Part shown: positions 6,819 through 14,684 of the stretch, piece after piece | Numbering within the stretch: position 1 is the stretch's first letter | Layout: every line of letters begins with the position of its first letter | Source of the DNA: an uncultured Clostridia bacterium | GTDB lineage: Bacteria; Bacillota; Clostridia; Lachnospirales; Lachnospiraceae | Reading direction: 5' to 3' | NCBI GenBank assembly: GCA_947088195.1 | Contig: CAMUFS010000018.1 | Coordinates: 1 to 17,936 of the forward strand | DNA length: 17,936 nucleotides | Position numbers and translations under genes: made by a program | Notes under the pieces: model-generated | Database searches by the model: none | Seen by the model: the letters and a program-made list of their open reading frames with translations, nothing else | Told to the model about the DNA's origin: nothing

Positions 6819-8837
6819 GTGAAGGGACATATTACAGTATTTTTCAGCTTGCTTTTATTAATTGTATTTTCGCTTCTATGTACGACAATAGAGTCCGCAA
6901 GGCTTGGAGGAGTTCGCATTCGCTGTCAGTCGGGTGCCTATCTGGCACTGGAATCTTTATTTGCAGACTATTCGCTGCCAATGGCAAGAGAGTATGGATT
7001 GCTGATGTTAGACAAATCTTATGGTACAGATAATTCGCAGAAATATCAAGATTATTTTATGGATTATCTGTCCTATAATATGACAGCAAATAAGGATCTG
7101 ATATTGCCGGGCTCCGATCTGTGTCAGGCGGCTCCTGTGAGTTTTACACTGCAATCCGAGCGAATCATAAGCGAGGAAGGAGGAGTGCCGCTGGAGGAGG
7201 AGATCCTCGCACATATGAAATATGCTGCACCTGCAGGAATTTTAGAATGGGTGTTGGAAAAGCTGGGGATTATGGATCAAGCACAGATTGTTACAGATAT
7301 TTTTGATAAATTATCAGAAATCCAGTCTCAGGCGCAGAAAGTGGATTCTGCTGTGCAGAAAATACACCGTGGGATAAAACGGATTAAGGAGTACCGCCTT
7401 GATATGGAGGAGGCAGAGGGACGTATTGGAGAGGAGGTTGATGAGCTGGACGAACTGTATGAGGAATTGGAGGATGCCGAGACAGCAGGAGAGATAATGC
7501 GATTGAATAGTGAGATTCATACTTTGGAGAAAAGCATTGCTTTACAGGTTCAAGATCTGGTTCAGAAGCATACCACTCTATTAAATTACAACAAAAATGT
7601 TGCTATGCAGAAAGAGCAATATGATAGAAATACGCAGCTTGTGGCAAATAAGCTTGTTGTGATGGAGGGGATTTTTGCGGAGGGGATGGATAAGCTTGAC
7701 GAGGACACCAAAGAAATTGTGGAGACGGAGTTATCTGATATTCGCACGCGCTCGGCGGGTGAGGGAGACTATTATAAAGCTTCCTATGCCACGGAGGATA
7801 TTCGTCCTAATATCTCAATTCTGGAGTCCAATATCCAGTCTCTTTCCCCATATATGTCAGGGGGAACAGATGGATTGAAGGAGGTATTAAGTTCCTGTAC
7901 AGATGCGATGTCTGTATATAGCACAGAAAAAATGGAGCTTAATTATATAGATGAGGCGGCTTCTGGCACAGGCGTAGATGTGATAAATCAGGTAAAAAAT
8001 CTTCTTGGCAATGGCTTGCTTGGTCTGGTTATAGAACGTCCAGATAAACTCTCTGACAGTGAATTTTCGCCAGAGGAGCCTTACGAAAAAAGTTTGCGCG
8101 GATATGCATATAATGAAAAAGAGCTTTTGGAGCAGCTACTGATCAATGAATATTTGCTCAATCGTTTTGGAAATTTGTTAGAACCTGCAGAGGATAAGGT
8201 GCTTGCCTATGAGCTTGAATATATTTTAAAAGGGAAGGAGGGAGATAAACAGAATCTATCAGCGGTGGCAGCCGAGCTTCTGCTCTTGAGAAGTGGTATG
8301 AATCTTCTCTATCTTCTAGGCAATTCAGAAAAACGTATGCAGGCGGAGCTTTTGGCCGTACTTTTGGTAGGGTTTACAGGGATGCATGGAATTATCAAGG
8401 TGACACAGCTATTAATCCTTGCCGTCTGGGCGCAGGCGGAAGGAATTGTGGATGTCAGGTCATTATTCGCGGGTAAGCGAGTTCCTCTGGTCAAGGATGA
8501 TCTGTCATGGCAGCTTAGCTTTGAAGGACTTGCTAAATTAACATCGTCCAGTCTGCCGGGTGGAACGAAGGAGGGAAGCGGGCTTTCCTATCAAGATTAT
8601 TTACGTCTATTGCTGGTGAAGGAAAAGCGTGAGGTGAGAAATGCAAGAACCATGGATCTGATGGAAGGGGTAGTGAAAAAGAAATATGATAAAGGTTTTA
8701 CGTTAAGAGAATGTGTCACAGAGCTGGTAATTTGTACGGAATTTAAAGCAGAGCCAATATTTTTGATGTTACCTTTTGCAGGAAATAATGTTCAGAAAAA
8801 TTATCAGATAGAAGGAATCAGCAGCTATTCTTATTGA
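6819..8837 (+). CDS. DUF5702 domain protein of the Tad locus
   Basis: This is a large membrane-anchored protein of about 672 residues. An N-terminal helix (about 4-22, GHITVFFSLLLLIVFSLL) is followed by IESARLGGVRIR and EYGLLMLD, the signature start of DUF5702 proteins that recur in clostridial Tad loci. Residues about 158-280 are Glu/Lys-rich and heptad-like, probably a coiled coil. A hydrophobic patch at about 505-540 precedes a C-terminal region with SYQDYLRLLL. By position and topology it may be a minor pilus or TadG-like exported component; the function is not established. I favour the GTG at 6819 (AGAGG, 6-nt spacer, start MKGHITVFF as in relatives). A TTG at 6783 with a weak site is the alternative. 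Confidence 0.82.
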   Translation: MKGHITVFFSLLLLIVFSLLCTTIESARLGGVRIRCQSGAYLALESLFADYSLPMAREYGLLMLDKSYGTDNSQKYQDYFMDYLSYNMTANKDLILPGSDLCQAAPVSFTLQSERIISEEGGVPLEEEILAHMKYAAPAGILEWVLEKLGIMDQAQIVTDIFDKLSEIQSQAQKVDSAVQKIHRGIKRIKEYRLDMEEAEGRIGEEVDELDELYEELEDAETAGEIMRLNSEIHTLEKSIALQVQDLVQKHTTLLNYNKNVAMQKEQYDRNTQLVANKLVVMEGIFAEGMDKLDEDTKEIVETELSDIRTRSAGEGDYYKASYATEDIRPNISILESNIQSLSPYMSGGTDGLKEVLSSCTDAMSVYSTEKMELNYIDEAASGTGVDVINQVKNLLGNGLLGLVIERPDKLSDSEFSPEEPYEKSLRGYAYNEKELLEQLLINEYLLNRFGNLLEPAEDKVLAYELEYILKGKEGDKQNLSAVAAELLLLRSGMNLLYLLGNSEKRMQAELLAVLLVGFTGMHGIIKVTQLLILAVWAQAEGIVDVRSLFAGKRVPLVKDDLSWQLSFEGLAKLTSSSLPGGTKEGSGLSYQDYLRLLLVKEKREVRNARTMDLMEGVVKKKYDKGFTLRECVTELVICTEFKAEPIFLMLPFAGNNVQKNYQIEGISSYSY

Positions 8838-8885
8838 GAAAAGCTGTGAAAAAATAAAAAGGTAAGAGACAGGAGGCAGCGCAGG

Positions 8886-9869
8886 GTGCTTTTAGCAGAA
8901 AAAATGTTTATAAATTCAGCAAATAAAAAAAATAAAAAATGTTCTCTCCAGGTACATAATAAAAAAAGCCGCAGCATTAATGTAAAAAATTGGCTAAAAG
9001 CATCCTGCCCTGCCTCCTGTCTCGCAAGCTTTACGGTGGAGGCGGCGCTTGTTCTGCCTGCTATGTTGTTTGTATTGTGTGCGTTTTTGTATTTTCTGAT
9101 TATATTAAATATGCAAGTGGCATTACATGAGGAGCTGATGGATCAGGCAAGAAAAATATCCAGATATGCCTTTGCGTATGAGGAAGTGCTTTCTATGTCA
9201 CCAAAGGAGGAAGAAGAATACAAAAAGGATCAGGAACCGGGCCTTACAGATGTCTTGTTTCATGGATTTTCCTCCGATTATGCACTGGGGCAGATAAAGA
9301 AGGGCATTGGAGTGGAGTGGTTGAATCGCTCTTGCATCAGAGGAGGAGCAGATGGGCTGTCTTTGTTGAGTGACTCCTTGATCAGTGATAATCAAATGGT
9401 AGATATGGTTTTAAGATATCAGGTAAAAATTCCTTATCTTCCCGGTGATATAGTTTCGCTTTTATGTGTGCAGAGAGTACGAATCAGAACATTTACTGGA
9501 TTTATGCCATCAGGAGGGGAAGGAGAAGGGGAAGAAGCATCTGAACAGCTTGTGTATGTCACAGAGACAGGAAGCGTTTATCATACAAGTAAGTATTGTA
9601 CGCATTTAAATCTGTCCATTAAAGCAACAGATTATGCCAATCTTGATTCAATGAGAAACAGCAGTGGGGGAAAATATTATGCATGTGAGCGATGTGGCGG
9701 TGTGTCAGAAAATTCTAATACCGTGTATGTCACCACATATGGAGATAGATATCATGGCAGCACAGATTGTCAGGGCCTTAAGAGAAGGTTTCAGGAAATT
9801 CCAATCTCTGAGGTGGAGGGACGAAAGCAGTGTAAAAAATGCCAGAAGCAGGAACAGAAGGGAGGGTGA
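8886..9869 (+). CDS. TadE-like pseudopilin with two C-terminal Cys/His repeats
   Basis: This 327-residue protein has an unusually long basic N-terminus (1-47), then SFTVEAALVLPAMLF and a long hydrophobic helix (48-78). Cleavage after Ala47 puts Glu52 at +5, so a prepilin peptidase could process it. The middle part (80-205) is a soluble TadE-like region. After a Gly/Glu linker come two related modules. Module 1 is VYVTETGSVYH...C with His233, Cys238, Cys267 and Cys270. Module 2 is VYVTTYGDRYH...C with His290, Cys295, Cys316 and Cys319. Each has the H-x4-C...C-x2-C pattern of the Ada-like/zinc-ribbon repeat found at the ends of secreted nucleases and other exported proteins. GTG start, AGGAGG 9 nt upstream. 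The downstream peptidase gene begins within a few bases. Confidence 0.8.
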   Translation: MLLAEKMFINSANKKNKKCSLQVHNKKSRSINVKNWLKASCPASCLASFTVEAALVLPAMLFVLCAFLYFLIILNMQVALHEELMDQARKISRYAFAYEEVLSMSPKEEEEYKKDQEPGLTDVLFHGFSSDYALGQIKKGIGVEWLNRSCIRGGADGLSLLSDSLISDNQMVDMVLRYQVKIPYLPGDIVSLLCVQRVRIRTFTGFMPSGGEGEGEEASEQLVYVTETGSVYHTSKYCTHLNLSIKATDYANLDSMRNSSGGKYYACERCGGVSENSNTVYVTTYGDRYHGSTDCQGLKRRFQEIPISEVEGRKQCKKCQKQEQKGG

Positions 9870-9874
9870 TAAGA

Positions 9875-10297
9875 GTGTTTGTATCTAAATTGAAAATAAT
9901 AGAGGGACTTTTACTGTTGGTATATTTCTCTTATGAGGATATACAGTGCAAAAAAATATCAACTTATATGCTTCTGGCAGGTTATGTGACGGCGGCGTTT
10001 TATCTGATATTTGTGCGGGAGCTTGCCGCGTGGGAATATCTTGCGGCGGGCTGTGTGGGAGTATTGTTTTTTTTCTTAAGCTTGGCAGGTGAGAGCATTG
10101 GTATGGGCGACAGTGCACTGATTATGTTGCTTGGATTTTTATTTGGGGTTCGCAGGCAGGTGCTTTATATATTTCTTGCAGTATTATTGTGTGCTGTGGC
10201 TGCCGCAGTGCTTATGATAATGGGAAAAGCTGGGAGAAAGAGCAGGTTGCCATTTGTGCCATTTCTGCTCGCAGCTTTTTGTATTACTTTAATTTAA
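9875..10297 (+). CDS. Second A24-family prepilin peptidase, divergent
   Basis: This 140-residue membrane protein is almost entirely hydrophobic helices. Two aspartates stand where A24 peptidases have theirs: Asp22 in YEDIQCKKIS and Asp79 in GESIGMGDSALI. The usual Ile-Pro after the first motif is Ile-Ser here, and the GxGDVKL lysine is absent. It is therefore divergent but keeps both catalytic positions. The start is a GTG at 9875, 9 nt after GGGAGG, six bases past the stop of the TadE-like gene. Its location between two TadE-like genes suggests it processes those pseudopilins, while the peptidase at 1733 handles the Flp pilin; this division of labour is inference. Confidence 0.75.
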   Translation: MFVSKLKIIEGLLLLVYFSYEDIQCKKISTYMLLAGYVTAAFYLIFVRELAAWEYLAAGCVGVLFFFLSLAGESIGMGDSALIMLLGFLFGVRRQVLYIFLAVLLCAVAAAVLMIMGKAGRKSRLPFVPFLLAAFCITLI

Positions 10298-10319
10298 TAG
10301 AAGGAAAGTATGGTAAGGT

Positions 10320-10775
10320 ATGAAATCAAAACTTAATGCAAGTTATACAGTGGAAGCGGCATTTATTTTGCCGCTGGTCTTTGCGCTTTTGTATGGAATT
10401 ATCTTTTTGGGATTTTATCTGCATGATCATACGATAATGCAGCAGTGTGCATGGGAGAGTGCCTTTTATGGCTCAGGACAGTTAGAGACGCCAGATAAGT
10501 CAGAAATTGATGAATATCTAAGAGAGAGATTGAAGGACAGGTTGCTGGTATCTATTGTAAGCCAGATTCATATTGAACAGGAGGGGGATGAGGTGACTGT
10601 GGAGCTTGCGGGGAAAGCGTCGGTTTTGAATTTTGCTAGAAAGCTGCTTGGTTATCAGCAAGAGAGCGAGATATGGATAAAGAGGGCAGCACCATATCCA
10701 TGTCAGGCGGATTATGTGAGAAAGGGACTGGTGATCAGTGAGCAGTTTAGGAAGCTGCAGAATAAAGAAGAGTAA
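10320..10775 (+). CDS. TadE/TadF-like pseudopilin
   Basis: This 151-residue protein begins with a short leader MKSKLNA, then SYTVEAAFILPLVFALLYGIIF. Cleavage after Ala7 would leave Glu12 at +5, as in type IVb pseudopilins. The rest is a single soluble domain of about 115 residues outside the membrane. TVEAAFILP is the TadE-like signature, shared with the gene at 8886 (TVEAALVLP). Ribosome binding is weak: AAGGAAAG lies further upstream than usual, and a short 8-codon reading frame (10310-10336) overlaps the start. It probably acts as a minor pilus subunit or initiation factor. Confidence 0.82.
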   Translation: MKSKLNASYTVEAAFILPLVFALLYGIIFLGFYLHDHTIMQQCAWESAFYGSGQLETPDKSEIDEYLRERLKDRLLVSIVSQIHIEQEGDEVTVELAGKASVLNFARKLLGYQQESEIWIKRAAPYPCQADYVRKGLVISEQFRKLQNKEE

Positions 10776-10794
10776 AAGGTGAGGGATTCATAGT

Positions 10795-11799
10795 ATGGGA
10801 AATTATATAAGGGATGGCAGGGGCAGTTTGCTGATAGCGGGAGCGGAGCTTATAGAAGAATCCTCATACCAGATGGAGATGCTGAGGAAAAGCCATCCTG
10901 CAGGCTTGCTTCCAGTACAAGTTTGTGCAATCAATGAACAGCGCGAGTATCGTTATGATGCAGGCTGCCTTCTTCCACTTTCGGAGTATTTGGAAAAAAG
11001 GACAATAAGCTTTGAGATGTTGAACCAGTATATTGATAGTGTAAAGTGTGTGCTCTCTTCTGTGGAGGAATATCTTTTGGAAGCAGATTGTCTTTGCATG
11101 GAGCCAGAGCATATTTATACAGAAGAAACAGGGCACAGGCTTCAGTTTTGTTATGCACCGTGCGGGCAAGGAGGTTTTGAGAAGGGGCTGTTAAAGCTTT
11201 TGCAATTTTTTCTTGAAAAGCTAAACTATGATGATCAGCAAGGGGTTAAGATGGCTTATCAGATCTATCAAAATGTAGTGAAGGAGGGATATAGCTCTGT
11301 TTTTACTTATAAAATTGTGGATGAACAGCCTATTAGGCAGGAGATTGTATTTCCTTGGGAAGAAAAAGAGCCTATTAAGGACAATAAAGAATTTGACATA
11401 AATGATGAAAATATAATAAGAAAAAACAGAAATAATGAGAGCAGAAATAGAGAAAATAGGATTATAGAGAATAGAGGCAAAGAGTATAGAGGGCAAGGAA
11501 ATAAGAAACAGAAAAACAGAAATCAAGGAAATAAAAAACAGGGGAATCATTATAGAGAATATAAAGAAAACAGGAATAAAGAGGGAAGGATAACAGAGAA
11601 TAAGAATATTAAGATTCCGCCACATATAATTTGTATGGGAATTTATATCGCAGGAATCTTGGTGTGCGGGATAGCAGCGGGAGTCTGTTATTTTCAGAGA
11701 AATCTTCTGTTATCTGGGATTGTGCTATTTTGGGCAGCGGCTGCCATTCTTCTGCTTATTCATTTTGGAAGACAATATAAGGGCATTGACAGGTCTTAA
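10795..11799 (+). CDS. DUF6382-like protein with Asn/Lys/Arg-rich linker and two C-terminal helices
   Basis: This 334-residue protein has an N-terminal globular part (about 1-190) resembling DUF6382 proteins, which accompany clostridial Tad loci. Recognisable features are the YQMEMLRKSHPAGLLPV segment and a kinase-like-fold character with LLQFFLEKLNY. Relatives often end in a forkhead-associated (FHA) domain; none is visible here. Residues about 195-273 are a low-complexity Asn/Lys/Arg/Glu linker with QGNKKQ twice. Two helices (277-298 and 303-323) anchor the C-terminus. I assign the family from overall resemblance only. The ATG follows AAAGGTGAGGG. Function unknown; a regulatory or scaffolding role at the pilus machine is a guess. 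Confidence 0.62.
   Translation: MGNYIRDGRGSLLIAGAELIEESSYQMEMLRKSHPAGLLPVQVCAINEQREYRYDAGCLLPLSEYLEKRTISFEMLNQYIDSVKCVLSSVEEYLLEADCLCMEPEHIYTEETGHRLQFCYAPCGQGGFEKGLLKLLQFFLEKLNYDDQQGVKMAYQIYQNVVKEGYSSVFTYKIVDEQPIRQEIVFPWEEKEPIKDNKEFDINDENIIRKNRNNESRNRENRIIENRGKEYRGQGNKKQKNRNQGNKKQGNHYREYKENRNKEGRITENKNIKIPPHIICMGIYIAGILVCGIAAGVCYFQRNLLLSGIVLFWAAAAILLLIHFGRQYKGIDRS
11494..11541 (+). repeat. Near-identical 18-bp direct repeat in a purine-rich coding stretch
   Basis: CAAGGAAATAAGAAACAG (11494-11511) recurs at 11524-11541 with one A/G difference, offset by exactly 30 nt (10 codons). Both encode QGNKKQ. It lies within a strongly purine-biased stretch (about 11380-11620) that encodes the low-complexity linker, consistent with growth by slippage. 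Confidence 0.7.
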
Positions 11800-11842
11800 A
11801 ATACATGGTAAGGTTTTTGTAGAATAAAACGGAGGCACTGTC

Positions 11843-12847
11843 ATGGAGCTAGAACACATAAAAGAGCTGTTTATGATAAATGAATTTCACCTAATCAAAA
11901 CCAATATTGAGGAAGTGACATTATATAACAAAAAAGTAGAGGACAAGATGTATCTGCTTGTTTTATGTGATTTTACAGGACGCAGAAAACTGGATGTAGA
12001 TCAACTGCGCCATATGCTCTGGAAGATCAGCATGGATGAAAGCTTGGCGGTGAATGGCAGAGATATGCTTGCTTTGCTTGTGACGGAGGATGCAGCATAT
12101 GGCAGAAGCTTGATTCAAGCAGGTTTTCCAGTATGGATTTTAGACTGTTATTCAAGTAGCTTAAGAATCTATGAAGATCAGCCAGATGATTTTGCTGGAT
12201 TAAAAGGACAGCTTGAAAGACTGCTAAGTGAAAAAGGGCGATGGAGATCACGGAGATCCTCGCAGTTTACATTATGTAATTCTATTTTGATTGCCATCAA
12301 TGTGTTTGTGTTTCTTGCTATGAATTTATTTGATAAGGGTGCTTCAGGAAACCGTATGATACGCTGGGGAGCCATGTACACACCATATATGGAACAGCCG
12401 CAGGAGCTGTATCGACTTATCACAGCAATGTTTTTGCATTTTGATGTCAGCCATCTGACAAGTAATATGGTGATATTAGTGGCGCTCGGTGATAATCTGG
12501 AACGAATTTTAGGCAGATGGCAGTATGTGTTTTTGTATCTTTTAAGTGGTCTTGGTGCTGGGATTGCATCATGTGCATACAATATAGTGATGGACAGGAC
12601 AGTTGTGTCGGCTGGTGCATCGGGAGCAGTTTTTGGAGTGATTGGAGGCTTATTTTTTCTGGTAATAAAAAATAAGGGCAAATTGGAGGAATTGACAGCT
12701 CCAAGGCTTGCCTTGATGATTGTGTATGTTTTATATAGTGGCTTTACCACGCCGGGAATTGACAATGCGGCACATATTGGTGGGCTTTTGACTGGTATGG
12801 CAACAGCATTTTTGTTGTATTTGTCAGGGAAAACTAGGATTTCTTAA
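11843..12847 (+). CDS. Rhomboid-family intramembrane serine protease with N-terminal soluble domain
   Basis: Residues about 145-328 form a six-helix rhomboid core. The catalytic serine is Ser260 in GASGAVFG, and the catalytic histidine is His311 in AAHIGGLLTG. The supporting HLTSN motif (His204, Asn208) lies in the second helix, after an LITAMFLHFD segment typical of the family. The N-terminal ~135 residues are soluble and unrecognised; similar extensions occur in Gram-positive rhomboids. Substrates are not evident. Its position 43 bp after the DUF6382-like gene, with GGAGG at the ATG and no terminator between, suggests co-transcription with the Tad genes, so processing of a pilus component is possible but unproven. 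Confidence 0.9.
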   Translation: MELEHIKELFMINEFHLIKTNIEEVTLYNKKVEDKMYLLVLCDFTGRRKLDVDQLRHMLWKISMDESLAVNGRDMLALLVTEDAAYGRSLIQAGFPVWILDCYSSSLRIYEDQPDDFAGLKGQLERLLSEKGRWRSRRSSQFTLCNSILIAINVFVFLAMNLFDKGASGNRMIRWGAMYTPYMEQPQELYRLITAMFLHFDVSHLTSNMVILVALGDNLERILGRWQYVFLYLLSGLGAGIASCAYNIVMDRTVVSAGASGAVFGVIGGLFFLVIKNKGKLEELTAPRLALMIVYVLYSGFTTPGIDNAAHIGGLLTGMATAFLLYLSGKTRIS

Positions 12848-12899
12848 TATAAAATGAAATTCTTTTAAATAGATGCCGAATGGCAGAATGAGAGGAAAT

Positions 12900-13892
12900 A
12901 TGAAGATAAATATTTATTATGCAGGCAGAGGTCTGATTGATGATCCTACCATTTATGTCATGAATATATTGGAAGAAGTATTTGATGAGCTGCATGTTAA
13001 AGTGGAGCGTTATCATTTACATGAACTAAAGAACAATATTACAACCTTGCCTAAGACACTTAAGGAGGCGGACGGCGTGATTCTTGCCAGCACAGTGGAG
13101 TGGCTTGGGTTGAATGGCTGGATGCAGGTGTTTCTGGATGCTTGCTGGTTTTATGGGGATAAAAGTAGGATTAGCAGTATCTATATGGTTCCCGTGGTGA
13201 TGTCTACCACTTATGGAGAGAGGGAAGCGCAGCTTTCCCTAATCAATGCGTGGGAGATGCTTGGCGGAAAGACTTGTCGTGGATTGTGTGCTTATGTGGA
13301 AGATCCCATTGCTTTTGAGATGAATGAGGGATACAAGCTGATTATTGAGAAGCAGGCGGAGGATCTGTATCGAAGTATCTCACAGAAGATGAAGGTGTTG
13401 CCAAGCAGCACGATTGCGATAAAACAGAATATTTTAAGAGAGACGATGGATTTTACACCTCAGGAGAGCGAGCAGCTATCAAAGTATGCCTCGGATGATA
13501 TTTATGTGAAAAAACAGAAGGAAGATATTGAGGAGCTGGCTGGTTTGTATAAAAATATATTGGAAAATAAAAAATCAGAGGGGACGGCTCCCTATATTGA
13601 CAATTTTATGAAAGCGTTCCGCACGGCAGTAAAGACAAAAGCAGTGTACGCTCTTGTGTTAGAGGACAAGAAACGGACACTGCTTGTGGAATGTCAGAAT
13701 GGCAGACTTGACTGTCATTATGGAGAAGATACTGGTTTTGCAGATGTCACAGCACGGCTTTCAAGCCGAGTGTTAGAAGATATTATCAGTGGAAAAACCA
13801 GTTTTCAGGGAAGCTTTATGAAAGGCGATATGGCAGCAAAGGGTGATTTTGCATTAATTCGCATGTTGGACGAATTTTTCGCATTTTCCTGA
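12900..13892 (+). CDS. Flavodoxin-like / SCP2 sterol-binding-domain fusion protein
   Basis: The N-terminal part (about 1-165 of 330) looks like a flavodoxin or NADPH-dependent FMN reductase fold: a leading strand MKINIYYAG, then GVILASTVEWLGLNGWMQV with FLDACW, where such proteins grip FMN and dimerise. The C-terminal part (about 225-325) is an SCP2-like lipid-binding domain, with LEDIISGKTSFQGSFMKGDM and AAKGDFALI as in that family. A predicted electron-transfer or reductase module joined to a hydrophobic-ligand pocket is inference. The ATG at 12900 has AGAGGA close upstream; an in-frame ATG at 12873 has no site. The last 39 bp overlap the opposite-strand kinase. Confidence 0.78.
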   Translation: MKINIYYAGRGLIDDPTIYVMNILEEVFDELHVKVERYHLHELKNNITTLPKTLKEADGVILASTVEWLGLNGWMQVFLDACWFYGDKSRISSIYMVPVVMSTTYGEREAQLSLINAWEMLGGKTCRGLCAYVEDPIAFEMNEGYKLIIEKQAEDLYRSISQKMKVLPSSTIAIKQNILRETMDFTPQESEQLSKYASDDIYVKKQKEDIEELAGLYKNILENKKSEGTAPYIDNFMKAFRTAVKTKAVYALVLEDKKRTLLVECQNGRLDCHYGEDTGFADVTARLSSRVLEDIISGKTSFQGSFMKGDMAAKGDFALIRMLDEFFAFS

Positions 13893-14636
13893 TAGAGTTC
13901 CCACAGATAAAAATGGAAGGTATATCTCTATACAAGTTCCTTCTGTGCCAGACCAAGCGAGCTGCATATGACCGCCATGCGCAAGAATGATGTTATGTGC
14001 GGTACATAGACCTAAGCCAGTATGATGTTGCTTATCTGTGGCAAATGGCTGCCAGAGCTTTGCCTTCATATCCTTAGAAAAGCCCTTTCCATTATCTGTG
14101 ATTGAGATTTGGATTAAGGAATTTGTGCAGGATAAGTTCAACAAGATTTTTCCGTTTTCTTCTGGAAGTGCCTCATAGGAATTAATTAAAAGAAGCTCAA
14201 GAGCATGACAGAGTTTTATAGAGTCACCATAATATTTGGGACAGAATTCTTCTGTCTGAAGAATGACGGAAGTGGTGGAGGAATAATGTTCATGAGGAAA
14301 ATAATTTACAAGGTCAGTAAGAAGCTCATTGAGCATAATAGGAGATTGGTGTATTTTGCTGCTGTGCTCGAAGACATATAAATCTTCCATAAGTTTGCAG
14401 ATGTAGAACGCACCTTTTACACATTCTTCCCAGTATTTGAAATCACGCACCTCAGGGTGATGCTTTTCTGTTATCTGGAAGGAACTCATAAGTACAGTTA
14501 GATCATTTCGGATGCTGTGTGATAAGTAAGACAGGGCATATTTTTGTTCCTGCTCTAATTTATCTAACAGATATCGAAGTTTGGGGTTATCGGCTTTTAG
14601 TTGTTCAAGCGTATTAAGTTCTTCTCTAGTAAACAT
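13854..14636 (-). CDS. Orphan cytoplasmic sensor histidine kinase
   Basis: This 260-residue protein has no membrane segment and no recognised sensor domain. The dimerisation/phosphoacceptor helix reads ALSYLSHSIRNDLTVL with His40. The ATP-binding domain follows: N-box region LELLLINSYEAL (Asn about 152), G1 DNGKGFS and G2 TGLGLCTAHNIILAHGG. All catalytic elements appear intact. No response regulator is adjacent. It is transcribed toward the pilus operon and overlaps the SCP2 gene tail-to-tail by 39 bp. GAGAGG precedes the ATG, and a promoter lies at 14685-14713. It could phosphorylate a distant regulator or act as a kinase core partnered by another sensor protein. Confidence 0.88.
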   Translation of the reverse strand: MFTREELNTLEQLKADNPKLRYLLDKLEQEQKYALSYLSHSIRNDLTVLMSSFQITEKHHPEVRDFKYWEECVKGAFYICKLMEDLYVFEHSSKIHQSPIMLNELLTDLVNYFPHEHYSSTTSVILQTEEFCPKYYGDSIKLCHALELLLINSYEALPEENGKILLNLSCTNSLIQISITDNGKGFSKDMKAKLWQPFATDKQHHTGLGLCTAHNIILAHGGHMQLAWSGTEGTCIEIYLPFLSVGTLSGKCEKFVQHAN

Positions 14637-14684
14637 ATCTTATACCTCTCTTTAAACACATGTTTGGTTTGCTTGTTCTTTAAT

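Noticed and set aside
11221..11625. 134-codon minus-strand frame rich in Ile, Phe and Ser, looking like a membrane protein
   Set aside because: It is an artefact of the complementary strand of the polypurine linker in the DUF6382-like gene; the hydrophobicity comes from the pyrimidine bias.
12178..12765. 195-codon open frame on the minus strand within the rhomboid gene
   Set aside because: It is the antisense of a well-supported rhomboid gene whose catalytic motifs fit the plus frame; no ribosome binding site or recognisable domain.
13893..13920. A terminator for the long plus-strand run after the SCP2 gene
   Set aside because: The sequence past 13892 lies inside the opposite-strand kinase gene and shows no GC stem with U-tract.
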